DNA from: Tetragonia tetragonoides
Taxonomy: Eukaryota > Streptophyta > Magnoliopsida > Caryophyllales > Aizoaceae
Assembly: GCA_038025085.1 (NCBI GenBank)
Contig: CM076148.1
Location: 21,494,501 to 21,558,500, forward strand
Reading direction: 5' to 3'
Length of the DNA: 64,000 nt
The notes beneath the pieces are model-generated. The model was not told the DNA's origin and made no database searches. It saw nothing but the letters and a program-made list of their open reading frames with translations. Position numbers and translations under genes: made by a program. Below are positions 12,593 to 23,748 of the stretch, one piece after another (within the stretch, counting starts at the first letter, position 1; every line of letters starts with the position of its first letter).

Positions 12593-13113
12593 GATTGCTT
12601 GGGTAGCATTCAGATTTTAACTGTTTCTGGAACAGAAAGTTGAAAATAATCTGATAAATTGTTTGATAGCAGAGAGTGAAAGCAGTAACTGAAAGATAAA
12701 AGCTGTAACTTTAATCTAAAAGCTAGTTGTTTTAGCCAAACATACTCTTAAATGAACTTTCATGAAACTTAAACTTCTCATGCTATCTTACATGCAACCA
12801 AACAAAATAAAAATGCGTGCAATTGAGCAATAACAAAAATAAATCTTCCATGATTAGCCGTTCTCTTGTACATTTTTCATTTTTGCGGGAAAATTTAGAC
12901 CAAAGACCATAAGAATCAAATATACGAGTCAATATACGAAAGAACACTTTAGCTTAATAGTTACGTGTATAAATTAGAAATCCTTAGAAAGTGGATGAAG
13001 TTTGTCGACTATATCAAACATTATGCTACAACTCCTACAACTTACACAAGGAAAAAAAAATCGGCTCCTAGAGTCCTGACAGTTGATGTTACATGCTAAT
13101 TGTTCGAACTTTG
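12593..13113. other. Downstream region of SPPL fragment, nothing recognised
   Basis: AT-rich sequence between the long-TIR element and the SPPL stop codon, matching 60,040-60,560. It probably includes the SPPL 3' UTR. No other feature was seen. Confidence 0.4.
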
Positions 13114-14344
13114 TTATTGCAAATGTTCAAGACGAATATGCGGGCAAGGCCTTTCTGGTAATCCCCTTGTCCACAGATTTTTCAACTCACCTCTCTTGGT
13201 TCCTAGTGTCAAGAATGTACCTGCATTGCACACAAAATTAGATCATCTTTTCATTTATTACGGCAAAGACTTAGTTAGACTCATCGTTGCATGATAATAC
13301 ACTTCTTATTCGATGACCAAAGTATTTTACATAAGGTAACATTTTTTAGTACAAAAGTAACAGTTGGGCTAAACTATATTAAATAATATTTTTTCATGTT
13401 TTTCTATTTTTTTTTTTTGGGCAAAATCAACCTTTTTCCAAAAGCAATTTCTCACATTTTTCATAAGTAAATGGCAAGGGTGTTATCTAGTAAAAAAATT
13501 ACAATGAAAGAGGAAGCAACAACGGAGAAGAAATGGGTGTGAGAGGAAAACAAAAAGTGAGGATTATGAGATTACATTTTATTTTTGTTCTTTGCTTTAA
13601 AACAAGGAAATGGTTTCAACCTTCACCATTGTTAAGGCCTCTAACACCAACCCAAATCCAAAAAAGTAACACTCCTCAGCAACCGCCTCATGGAGAGACA
13701 ACCAAATCTAGGGAGGACTTTAAGCAGTTAGGGGTGACTTTGAGAGCACTAGGGTGTCTTCTAAGCCTAGACACTCCTTACACCATAAGACGGTTGCACA
13801 CAAGATTTTTTTTTTAAAAAAAGATAAAATGCACACAAAGTTTTTTATTTTTTTTTAAAAAAAAGATAAAATGCACACAAGATTTTCTAAATCCAAAAAC
13901 CTGAGTCAAACCCGAGTAAAATACTCATTTCACCCCTCTTCTGGCCAACCAGGCCTTGGATTTGGATATGGAGAATGGCAATCTTTTTTTTTTGGATGGA
14001 ACTGGAGAATGACATCTCACTTAGTCAAGGATACAGTCTTACTACATTATGTTCCTCCCACTCCAATTCAACATTTTACTACAGTACATGGATATTTATC
14101 TCTACAAGGGTTAAGCAATTGAGCCATCAGATATTTTATAATCATTGGGCTCAGCAACGTGGACTAGCTGTGCTGACACAGAATTGCTCTATATTGCATT
14201 CAGATGTCAGGCAACTAGTGTCAAAACATGATGATATAGTTTGGATAATATGGTACTTACCAAGTGTAAAAGGAATAATGTAGAGCAGAGCTGGTTGACC
14301 ATGTCCATCCGTCAAGTTCAAAGCCACATATGTTATGAGAAGAC
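13114..14344 (-). pseudogene. Signal peptide peptidase-like (SPPL) gene, last two exons, left copy
   Basis: SPPL proteins are multi-pass GxGD aspartyl intramembrane proteases. Two minus-strand exons join in phase. Exon 14,344-14,261 encodes [21 protein letters not shown] then IIPFTL, including the family's conserved QPALLY (PAL) motif near the active site. Exon 13,220-13,114 encodes [34 protein letters not shown] and a TAA stop. Acceptor CTGTAG, donor GTAAGT and acceptor TGCAG are all intact. The intron is about 1.04 kb. The catalytic YD and GLGD exons are missing: upstream sequence changes to segment R at 14,526. This is therefore a 3' gene fragment. One residue (LTDGHG where the right copy has LMDGHG) departs from the usual family motif. 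Confidence 0.85.
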
Positions 14345-14525
14345 CTACAGCAGAGAGTTTAAAGAATTAAGAAGTCATCTCCAGAACTAACCAGTTAAAC
14401 CACAAAATCAAGAAGTCAATACACATAAGCAATGTGGTGAGTTAACTCTTTTTTTCTTCCTTTTTAAATATTCTCGAGGAGGGGGACGGTAGGAGTTTTG
14501 CATATAAAGAAGAACAGGCTTGGAG

Positions 14526-16890
14526 ATGCACATAGTCGACATAGGGAGAGAGAAAAAAATGGAGAGTTCTACACGTAATTGTACAAAGAGAGTCAATGAA
14601 TACTTGAATAGCTAAAATTGAATGTGGCGCCAATTAGAATAGACGTGTAAGATAACATTAGCACTCATGAGGTAATAAGTGTAGTGATAATAATGTGGGA
14701 GTAAATATCTAAATTTTGGACACAAATTTTCGATTTTATTTTACTTTTTGTTTTTAAGCCAACTTTTTACAATTATATTCTTGAGTTGTATACACAATAT
14801 ATATTTATACAGTATATATTAACCATATTTATATGTTGTTTTTCCTTAAAAAAATTTATATATTGTTGATGTGTGTATAGAGCATTGTCATGTGAGGCTA
14901 ACAAAGTCACCGATTTTGTTGGATACTTTTATGGGTTTTAAAAGTATAAGTTTAATTTTTACGAATTATTATATTTAGTATGGTTGAAACTGCTCTAAAA
15001 ATTGCTAAGGTGAAAGCCAAAATATGAAAAAATTACTTATGTGGACCATGGCGCGTTGGACATGGAGTATCAACAATGAGGTAAGTCATCCCTATGTTAA
15101 GGGGTGCTATGTTACATGTAAAAGAATAAATTGTCTAAGTGAAATTCAAAAAGACTCAAACATATATTCCGTATTGACTATACTTGGACGTAGTGTATAA
15201 ATTTGCTAAGTTACCACTGTGCTAAAAGGTTATAACTACCCAATCAAAAAGAAAAAAAAAAGGTTATAACTAAAACCAAAAAGTGCCCAAGTAAAATTTA
15301 AGAATAACGCAAAACCTCATGTGGTCCGTGAACCTAGTGTACCAATCATGTTAGTTCCCCCTGTCCTAATAAAGATTATCTTATAATCAAATTTCAAAAA
15401 TTGCCTAATTGAAATACAAAATTACCAAAAATATAGGTGGATCTTTGGACATTGTTTATTATTAGAGTGTTTTGTTCTTTTTCACTGAAACCAGTTGAAC
15501 TAAATTTAATTAAACTCAAGTGAACTAAAAAGTAATAAGAGAAAAAAAGTAGATCACATCACATGCTGAATTCAACCCAACTCAACTTAATTGAACTGAA
15601 CTCAACATATTGAATAGGTAAAAAATAACACACCTCTATCTGATAGCTAAGTCACCCTTATGTGAAGGAATGTTGTGTTATGCCTACAACAACAAAATTG
15701 TCTTACGGAAAATTCTACAGTGCCTTAAAGATAAGTTGACCATTAGACGTTTTAAACCTCAGGTATAAACTTAGTAAGTCCCCCTACCCTAAAAGAAGTT
15801 ATCTTATAAAAAAAATTTTTAAGTTACAACAAAGCGAAAATCAAAAAGTTTCTCTCTTAACACTTTGTTCCACCATCAGCCTATATTGGTATCGTCAACC
15901 ACATGCAATACCCAACCGTTTTCAGCCCTAACGGGGCGTTTGTTTAGTGGGAATAGGAGGTGGGGATAAGGATTAAAAAATTAGGATTGTACAATTCCAT
16001 GTTTGATGTCAGGGATGGGGAACAGAGAAGGAGTGGGGATGGGGATAAAAAGGCCTCTTATCCCACGTTTTTAATCCCATAGGGGGGCTGGTAATTGGAG
16101 GAGGAACAAGGATTTTGAAAGGTAAATTACTATCATGCCCATTATAAATGACTGCAGATTTTGTCTCCTCTTTCATTTAAGGGTATTTTGGTAAACTAAC
16201 TTTATTATCTCCAACCTATTCCCTTATCTGATACCCACATAACGAACGTGGTAGTGGGATTAACTATACAGATTCTCTAACCCCACAACCCAAATCTCAT
16301 CCCCATCCCCATAGTTTCATAATCTCATTCCCACTTTCCAAACGCCCCGTAAATTGAAAAGAGGTTCATAATTAAATTTTCAAAAAGCTAGTTAAATTAA
16401 TTCCTTCTTTTTTTGTTTGAAGTTTAAAATTGTCAAAAAGCTCGTCACAAATTTACCCATATGAGCCAACTTTGGTTTGGATTGCAAATGGAAATCATGG
16501 CTTGTGTGAGTAGCTTTTCTTATTCCATTAATTGGCCTTAGCAAGTATCAACAGTCAAGAATCTGGAAAAATGGGTTAATGGATTTTGCAAGGGATTATT
16601 GATAGGTGTTGGAGGGCTGGTTTTGCAGGGGATGGCGTGGAAGGGCCAGATTTGCACGGCCACCACCATCAAAAATCAACAGAGAAGAAATCTTGCCTGT
16701 GATCGGAGCTTTCTGCCAAGTATTTGCACAGGTGAGATTTGAGAGGCGAGACATTGAAAAGGAAGAGAGAGAGAAACGGGGGCAACGCCAGATTAAAAAC
16801 AATAAAAGGGAGAAAGACCAGAAAAAGAAAAAAAAGATAAAATAAGAGGACAAGGTCGGTATTTAGGCAAAAGTTAACGCAGAAACCACA
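14526..16890. repeat. Segment R, copy 1
   Basis: A 2.3-kb non-coding segment that begins ATGCACATAG and runs to GTTAACGC. It recurs at 29,180-31,526, 41,545-43,794 and 62,119-64,000 in the same orientation. It carries a TIR MITE (15,932-16,349). Beyond this is a stretch with short open frames (16,606-16,845 and equivalents) that differ in frame between copies, so I do not call them genes. R copies 1 and 4 are preceded by the SPPL exon; copies 2 and 3 by a different 0.74-kb sequence. R therefore looks like a piece of SPPL-flanking DNA that was copied out. Confidence 0.75.
15932..16349. mobile_element. PIF/Harbinger-like MITE, copy 1
   Basis: A 418-bp element with ends CGGGGCGTTTG and CAAACGCCCCG, flanked on both sides by TAA (15,929-15,931 and 16,350-16,352). 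This is the 3-base TWA target duplication of the PIF/Harbinger superfamily (Tourist-like MITEs). The interior is G/A-rich on one side and C/T-rich on the other, with no coding capacity. Confidence 0.8.
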
Positions 16891-17748
16891 AGAATTTGTA
16901 AATTTGGGGCAGGTTTCCGCGTTAACTTTTGCCTAAATACCGACCTTGTCCTCTTATTTTATCTTTTTTCTTTTTCTGGTCTTTCTCCCTTTTATTTTTT
17001 TTAATCTGGCGTTGCCCCCGTTTCTCTCTCTCTTCCTTTTCAATGTCTCGCCTCTCAAATCTCACCTGTGCAAATACTTGGCAGAAAGTTCCGATCACAG
17101 GCAAGATTTCTTCTCTGTTGATTTTTGATGGTGGTGGCCGTGCAAATCTAGCCCTTCCACGCCATCCCCTGCAAAACCAGCCCTCCAACACCTACCAATA
17201 ATCCCTTGCAAAATCCATTAACCCATTTTTTCAGATTCTTGACTGTTGATACTTGCTAAGGCCAATTAATGGAAAAAGAAAAGCTACTCACACAAGCCAT
17301 GATTTCCACTTGCAATCCAAACCAAAGTTGGCTCATATTGGTAAATTTCTGACGAGCTTTTTGACAATTTTAAGCTTCATAAAAAAAAAAAGGAATTAAT
17401 TTAACTAGCTTTTTGAAAATTTAATTATGAACCTCTTTTCAATTTACGGGGCGGTTGGAAAGTGGGAATGAGATTATGAAACTACGGGGATGGGGATGAG
17501 ATTTGGGTTGAGGGGTTAGAGAATCTGTATAGTTAATCCCACTACCACGTTCGTTATGTGGGTATCAGATTAGGGAATAGGTTGAAGATAATAAAGTTAG
17601 TTTACCAAAATACCCTTAAATGAAAGAGGAGACAAAATATGCAGTCATTTATAATGGGCATGATAGTAATTTACCTTTTAAAATCCTTGTCCCTCCTCCA
17701 ATTACCAGCCCCCCTATGGGATTAAAAACGTGGGATAAGAGACCTTTT
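16045..17748. repeat. Perfectly placed palindrome joining R to an inverted R end
   Basis: The left arm (about 16,045-16,888) is followed after about 22 bases by its reverse complement (16,911-17,748). The loop (16,889-16,910) is AT-rich. The right arm includes the inverted MITE end with its TTA/TAA flank (17,444-17,446) and breaks off inside the MITE at about 17,748. The opposed open frames at 16,596-16,853 and 16,922-17,201 are simply mirror images. Confidence 0.85.
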
Positions 17749-18640
17749 TGGTAAAAGTCAAAATATGTAGCATAAAACATAGTCATTCATCATTTGTTTT
17801 TTGTTTTTAAGACTTTTTATCTACTGACAAAGCAACCCCTAATTAGGAGAGTTAAGGTAAAATGTTTAAAATAAAATAAAAAATAGTAGCGTGTATAATT
17901 TCTTACAATAACTTATTTGGCCATAATATTCATGAAATGAATTATATTTTTCTTCCGTATGAATTGCCCCTCGTTTCTCCTTATTGTTCATGTATAATTA
18001 ATAAATAGAGTTATGCATGACATGATGTTACTGTTCTCTTCATTCCAATCCTTAGTACCTGACCTTAGATGCAGTAGTATGATATGAGACCTGGACGCTT
18101 CAAATTAGATCAAATATAAAAGGAATGCCCAGAAAATAGCCAAGTTCAACCTTCAGCCTTACACTCATGCTGTTGTACATGGTCCTCAATCCTTGAGTGA
18201 CGTGCACATGTTCTTGCTTTATTTTGGGTTGGGTTGGGTTGGGTTGGGTTGGGTTGGGGGGAGGAGCAAGAACGTATGTGTATGTTCTCGCTTTTTGTTT
18301 CAAAGTTTACGGTATTTTATGAAACATATATCACACCATCAATTGCCCTGAATTCTAGGGTTCGACATGTCTAAGGAAATAAAAATTACGTACATGTAAT
18401 AATGTTGGGACTAAAAATTTGAAACTGAGGACCATGTAAGATAACATTAGGATTGTAAAATTACCAAAATTTTACTTTTTAGTTCACTACTTTGTTTTTG
18501 TTTAAGTCACTAATTCAAGTCACTATGTCATTTCCAGGGCAATTGTTCATTTTGCATGGGTATTTTGGAAACAGGTAGCCTAACCCTTCTATAAAATAAA
18601 TTGAAAAAAATAAATAAAAAATTCTCAGGTAGCCTCATAG
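17749..18640. other. Unique linker with filler fragments and a (TTGGG)n tract
   Basis: No gene is seen. Both ends are patchworks of short pieces found elsewhere in the window (see findings). The centre (about 17,810-18,430) appears only once here. A TTGGG pentamer repeats about seven times at 18,222-18,258. It is not the plant telomere unit TTTAGGG. Confidence 0.5.
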
Positions 18641-18868
18641 TTTTAATCAATTGCAAATGAATGAACTGTACAAATCTAATTCATTGGATTAGTGACTTAA
18701 AGTTTAGAATTGGTGAACTTATTCAAGATTCAATGGAAGATCTCTAAATTTAAGACTAGATTTTAGAGCAGATCTCTAAATTCAGGATACAAGCATTTTA
18801 CAAACATAATCATATGTGACAAGTGACCACTTCGGAGTATTTCATAGTGGATTTTGTTTTTTTATTGG

Positions 18869-20305
18869 TTAATCTTCGGATAAAATTGAAAATTTCCAAT
18901 ATCCATTAAATTTTTTTTTAAAAAAAAACCCTGCAATTTCTGGGTCTGAGATTTGGGCTCTGAAACCAGACCAATACTCTTGAGCCCAAGCCCACAAAAC
19001 CCGAAGAAAACCCTCCAGGCTTGAGCCCTTTTCGATTATTCCCACCTCACTCCCCAATCCATCCACTCTAACTACGCTTCCTTCCTTTTTCTCTCTCATC
19101 CCGCAAACCACCGCATACGCCCGGCGACCACCACTCTTGGCGGTTTCGTAGCTTCACCATCTCATCGGTGAGGTATGCTTTCATTTCCTCATGCTCTTCA
19201 TGAATAACCTTTTTATAATTCTATGTTGGTATATTCTCAAATCGAATTCTGCACAAATATATATAAGTTAATCCTGCTTAATTAAAGGGTTTATCATTCT
19301 TGCTGAAACTTCAATTTTGAAACCTAATTGAAGTTTGCTGATTTTATAAAATATGAACTGTACTGTGTTTCTTTTGCAATAAAGATTGTTGGGTTTAATT
19401 TGTTTTGAATTTTGATGATTTGGATATTTGGGCAAGTTGTTGTTAATCTGATAAATTTGCATTATACATTAATACCCATTTGCACTAATATTGAGGGAAG
19501 AAAAGTTCTGGTTGATAATTCATGAGGTGGTGAGAAATTTGTATCAGTTGAGAAAATGCATGCTATTCAGGTTAGCAATGTCTTGTGTCCTCAGGCTTAT
19601 CTGAGAACTACACCCCATGTAAAAAGGCAAGAGCTTTTGCCGCCTGCTGGTATTGCATTTGGCCTTCGGCCTCCGAGGATTACGGTTTCTCTCAAACTTA
19701 CGAATGGCGGGCAGAAGTGCCTGCTTTTGGCGCCTGTATGTTTGTCTCGCGAGGGATCAATGTTCGAGAAAGGAAATCAGGTAAAAGGAAGGAATTTGTT
19801 TTGCTTTTATATATTGCAGTTTGTTGGATTGTTGATTATTGTGGTAACATGTTTTAGTTAAAGGGAAAAGGGAAGGAGATTTGGATGGTGAAATTCATCA
19901 CGAACTTTCGTGTTAGTTTAATGGTTGCAATGTAGAGGATTAAATTTTAGATGGATTTTGTGCCTATATATTTTCTTTCTACCCGCACCTTCCTCATTCA
20001 CATTTAAAATAGATGTAATTTTTTTACCATTCGTGAATGTAACTTGTCTACACAGTAGAAAAGTTCTAAGGTAGTGACGAAGAGCAATCCCTTTGGTTTT
20101 TCATTATTGGCTTTTTCTAGCTGCTAGAGTGTGAGGGTTTCGGTACACTAAGGACTTGGTTATGTCATCTTTTTAACCCGAAATATTTCTGTCTAATGAT
20201 CGTCACACAACCTATGTGCTTCTTGTCACTTGTTAGATGCAAGACTGTCAGGATCTTGCCCTTCCTAACCAGGCTGCAGCCACGTTCCTAGCAAGTTTCA
20301 TGTGC
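18869..20305 (+). pseudogene. Gene X copy 2, truncated after intron 1 start
   Basis: The 5' half of gene X. A leader region (about 18,900-19,172) ends ATCGGTGAG before a GTATGC donor. Intron acceptor TATCAG follows, then the start-codon exon 19,556-19,780 (75 codons, MHAIQVSNVLCPQAYLRTTP start, in frame to the GT donor at 19,781). Intron 1 is present only to 20,305, where it breaks off into mosaic filler, so exons 2 and 3 are missing. The coding exon itself has no frame lesion, with substitutions such as RITVSL for RIPVSL and SMFEKGN for SMSGKGN. The leader contains GGGCT/AGCCCA motifs like plant site II promoter elements. Confidence 0.85.
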
Positions 20306-20468
20306 AAAAAGGCATTGTGAATAATAATTCGTAAAAATTAAACTTATACTTTTACCTTTTAAAATCCTTGTCCCTCCTCCAATTATGTGCATGTCTATGT
20401 CGGCACATTCTCAAGGCTTACATGCAATTATACTCTACCACTCTTTCACATTCTCTCTCCCTATGTCG
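20306..20468. other. Mosaic breakpoint filler (inverted twin of 39,087-39,249)
   Basis: About 160 bases made of consecutive short pieces, all matching other places in the window in reverse orientation: R interior, MITE interior, R start, gene X exon 3, gene X downstream region and R start again. Details are given in the findings. Confidence 0.75.
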
Positions 20469-21639
20469 ATTATAGTCATAATTATACTTGCTAGGGTTTC
20501 TTTATTTAGTTATAGACTTTAGCTGATAATAACAACTTAAGCTTTTAGATAAATAATAATGGTACAAAGAATTAAACCTTGATGATATCTCTTGGAGGTT
20601 CTTGAAGGTCCGGGAGCTTCACGTTCAGGTGATGGTGGAGCTAAAAATGGTGATGACGATGGTGAAGAAAAATGAAGTGATGAACAAGTCAGAGTTTAAT
20701 AAGAAGGAATGATTATTAGAAACAAAAGGAAATAATATGCTTGATTTAATGCATGAGTTTGTTTAAGTGTTCTTACCAAATCTTCTTCTTTTTTCTCTTC
20801 TCTTTCTTATGGTTTTCCCCTTCTTCTCTCTACTTCATTTTGTTCTTTGTTTACTTAGAAAAGATTTGTGATTTTGGATTGTAAAGATGATAAGAGAATG
20901 TGAGAATATGAGAGTATATGTTGGTGTTGGTGTTCGGTTTGGGAAGAGAAAAAAATGAACAAAGTAAGCTTTTGAAAGCTTTTTGATTGCTTGCAAATAT
21001 GGTACAAATCTTGAATAAGAGAATATGTAAGAAACTTTTGAGTTTAATCGGTTTATTGTTTTGCTTTGGTTTAGTTTTATAAAGGTGAAAGCCTTTTCTT
21101 TCTTTCTCTTCTTCCTCCCCTTAACCGTAGCTCCCCTTCCCCTTTTATAATTTCACTTGCTTTGTTTCCTTAGCTTAGTTACATTAGGACAATAGAACAT
21201 GGCATGTTTTGCCATTTTAGCTTACTAAGCATGGTAATACAAGGTGTCATGGCCATTTCATGACATGTGGAAAGTAAGTGCATGGTAAATTGATAAGTAG
21301 GGTGCTTAGGTGTCAAGGGTGAATAGTAACTTAATTAGGCAAAAATGAAAATTACTAATCCTAACCTAATCATCTCCTAATTCGGTCATCAATACAAACA
21401 AACGCCTAATCATGTCTAAACAAACTGTAATCATAAGTTAAACAAGTAAATCAAGTGGTTTAGTTAATTAATCAAATAGGTTTTAGTTTTAAACGAGATT
21501 AACATATAGTTTAGAAAATATTTACGTAAGTGCATGTATTAGATACGTTAATCATACTTAATAAACTAAGCAACAAATTTTATGCTAATGAATTACTATT
21601 TTAGTTTAATAATTGAGTTTAGATTTTCGGGATACTACA
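20469..21639 (-). mobile_element. LTR fragment (minus orientation)
   Basis: Reverse-complement twin of 37,935-39,086. Read on the minus strand it starts TGTAGTATCCCGAAAATC, a common LTR-type start, and carries a TATAAAAG box (21,142-21,149) followed by a purine-rich leader. The far end merges into mosaic filler. No reverse transcriptase, integrase or gag was found, and no target duplication could be defined. Confidence 0.5.
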
Positions 21640-22996
21640 TCAGGGGCCCGCTGTAGAGGATGAAGCTGATAGCAATGGTGATGATAGCCCCATTTGAGTA
21701 GTGTAGGCCTTATTTGTAGACTTTTGACCTTTGAAACTCGAACACCTTTTTTTATGCATTTTTATATGACTATGCATGATATTGTGACTCAATTATGCCC
21801 GTCTGATCTCTAAATATGCAACATGTTATGCAGTAAAGAGAAGGACAAAATTTAGGGAATAAAATAAAGAATAAGGTAAAAATTGCAAAAGAAAAAGCAA
21901 AATTACACATATAATACCCCCTAAAAAAATATTTATAATAAAAAAAAGAAAATAGAAAAAGGTTAAAACTAAGAGAGTCTCGGGCATGTAACGTCGTGTT
22001 TGTGAATCGGGCTCGGACCCGTGCAAAATGGACCAGTTGGACGAACGAGAGCAGGAGGAAAAACAGGTAGCCTTGTGACTTAAAATATATTTACGGTGAT
22101 CTACTTTAAGGGTATTTTGGTAATTTTACAGGTAGCCTCTATGTTTCGGATTGGTTGAGCAACCCACCCAATAATTTTAATGGCATCGTGCAAGTGTTTA
22201 TGTATGTTAGTGCTAGAATTCTCCTTCACGGTAGTACTAGTAAGTAGAACAGAAATTTCGTCTGTTGGTGAACCGATAATCCTTCTCACATTTAAATAAT
22301 AAAAAGATAACTAATAAATCTTTTCTCTTCAGGATTTAGAAAGCGGAGGGAGAAAAAAATCTCAAATTTGAGGCAATTATTGAGCCCATATTTGTTATAT
22401 GAATACTCTTTAGGGTTGGGATTAGAAATGACTCTGGGCTTAGCTAGTACGAGGCACTGTATGATTCGGCACGCTTTTTATACGGTAAGACACGAGCATG
22501 GAGAAAGTACAGGCACGAGCACGGGTTCTAATGAGTGGGCCTGAGTCTGGATTTTAAGATGAAGCATGGTCGGACACGGTCATCCACTGCACAATACGAC
22601 ACGACAAAAATTTAAATAGTTTTTAAAAAAAACTTCGGTAAAGCACATACGGTATGGCATAAACACGGTCACGTGTACGATTTAGGCCTACCTTTTGGAT
22701 GATCAAACATGGTACGAGACAACACGAAACCTGCCAATGATAAGTACGGGACGACACCACACAATCGTAAAGCACAAAGGTACGACATGAAAACGATCCA
22801 GATACAACACCAAGCCATCTTAAGTTATGACAGTTAGGTATCCAACATGGAGAAGAAAATATAGTAGTGATAATAATTTATGTTTTCCTATAGTCTATAC
22901 TCAAGACTTATGAAACCAAGATTTTTGAATCTCAGATCTAAAACACGAATGCAAAAAAAAAAAAAAAAAAAAAAAAAGGAAGAAGGTACTCTGGGC
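21640..22996. other. Non-coding repeat-rich block with poly(A)
   Basis: Next to the LTR start is a short acidic open frame (PAVEDEADSNGDDSPI then stop, about 21,647-21,698), possibly the end of an unrelated protein. After that the sequence is AT-rich. Bases 22,440-22,800 are dense in CACGA/CACGG/GTACGA motifs, resembling the subterminal repeats of plant DNA transposons. About 25 A residues lie at 22,953-22,977. Roughly 535 bases (22,157-22,690) are absent from the right arm. No credible gene was seen. Confidence 0.45.
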
Positions 22997-23164
22997 TCAG
23001 CCGCCCTTTATTAGATGTTGGGATGTGGATTGCTTTTCTTTATCGACCTCTGGCCACCTTGATGTTGGTGTAGCTAGTGGTGATCCTGGCAGTGGAGGAT
23101 CGGAGTGTATGATGTCGACTCTCACTGTGACTGGTTCCTTTGATGCAGGATTGAAGAAGAAGCA
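22997..23164 (-). pseudogene. Captured 55-codon fragment of an unidentified gene
   Basis: A 55-codon open frame followed by TGA on the minus strand, starting directly after a TAG that joins it to the AMY exon. It contains [18 protein letters not shown] and [16 protein letters not shown], with the composition of a real protein. The same frame is open in the mirror copy at 36,934-37,101. I cannot name the family. Confidence 0.5.
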
Positions 23165-23167
23165 CTA

Positions 23168-23297
23168 GAGGTGAAACAGAATGAATTGGTGGAGGAAGCC
23201 AAATATGGGTAATTCCTGCTTTAGCTAAATCGTTGATGGAACTCAATAAAAAGTTGTATAATCCTCCTTCCTTATTGCATGACTCCCAATTAAATCC
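23168..23297 (-). pseudogene. Stray alpha-amylase exon 2, left palindrome arm
   Basis: 130 of the usual 133 bases, encoding [20 protein letters not shown] and [17 protein letters not shown] with an open frame. The intron acceptor CAG is at 23,298-23,300. The last three bases and the donor are lost: the exon joins the 55-codon fragment through CCTC|TAG. No other AMY exon is nearby. Confidence 0.85.
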
Positions 23298-23482
23298 CTG
23301 TTAATAAAAAAAATTGATGCAAAATCCAAATTGAAGAATGTCAATAAATAATAATAATTTTTATTATTTTTATGCTAAGGATGACTTACAACTATAAAAA
23401 AAATGCAAAAGAACTGACCACACAATTAGTTGAACTGTACACCACACTAACCATTTGGCCAACATGTCACTTAACAGCTTGT

Positions 23483-23748
23483 CTTGTGAGGACTTAGTCC
23501 ACCGTGAGCCAAGTAATTTTGAGGGGTGGCTCCAAATAAAGTAGAGGGGTGGCTCCAGGTAAAGTAGAGGGGTGGCTCCAGGTGAAGTAAGGGGTGGCTC
23601 CAGATGAAGTAGGGGTGGTGCCTAATATAAATTTGAGGGGTGACTCTAGGTGAAGTAGGGGTGGCTCCACTTTTAGAGGATGGGTGGGTACATGTGAAGT
23701 AGGGGGTGGCTCCAAGTATTGGTCCATCATGGACGAAGACCACACAAG
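23483..23748. mobile_element. TIR-bounded minisatellite element, left arm
   Basis: The ends are CTTGTGAGGACTTAGTCCAC and an imperfect inverted copy ending CACACAAG. Between them lie about nine 20-21-base units of ggggtggctccaggtgaagta type (23,521-23,719). The mirror copy is 36,373-36,614. Truncated versions with one end and two to five units lie at 1,290-1,390, 43,795-43,850, 44,330-44,463 and 49,395-49,512. Confidence 0.65.

Noticed and set aside
16596..17201. Opposed 80-90-codon open frames (MLEGWFCRGWRG... and its mirror) repeated at 31,248 and 43,510
   Set aside because: The frame differs between R copies, it overlaps the opposite-strand frame and it includes purine-rich low-complexity sequence. 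The two at 16.6-17.2 kb are mirror images of one palindrome.
18222..18258. (TTGGG)n as an interstitial telomere
   Set aside because: The unit is TTGGG, not TTTAGGG, and only about seven copies are present: a simple microsatellite.
18869..19111. MVCGMREKKEGSVVRVDG open frame, repeated at 27,874, 32,165 and 40,318
   Set aside because: It runs antisense to the leader exon and promoter of gene X2-X5, and frame ends vary between copies.
22953..22977. Poly(A) tract as the tail of a retrocopied gene
   Set aside because: The A run lies on the wrong side of the 55-codon fragment relative to its reading direction, and no target duplication is visible.
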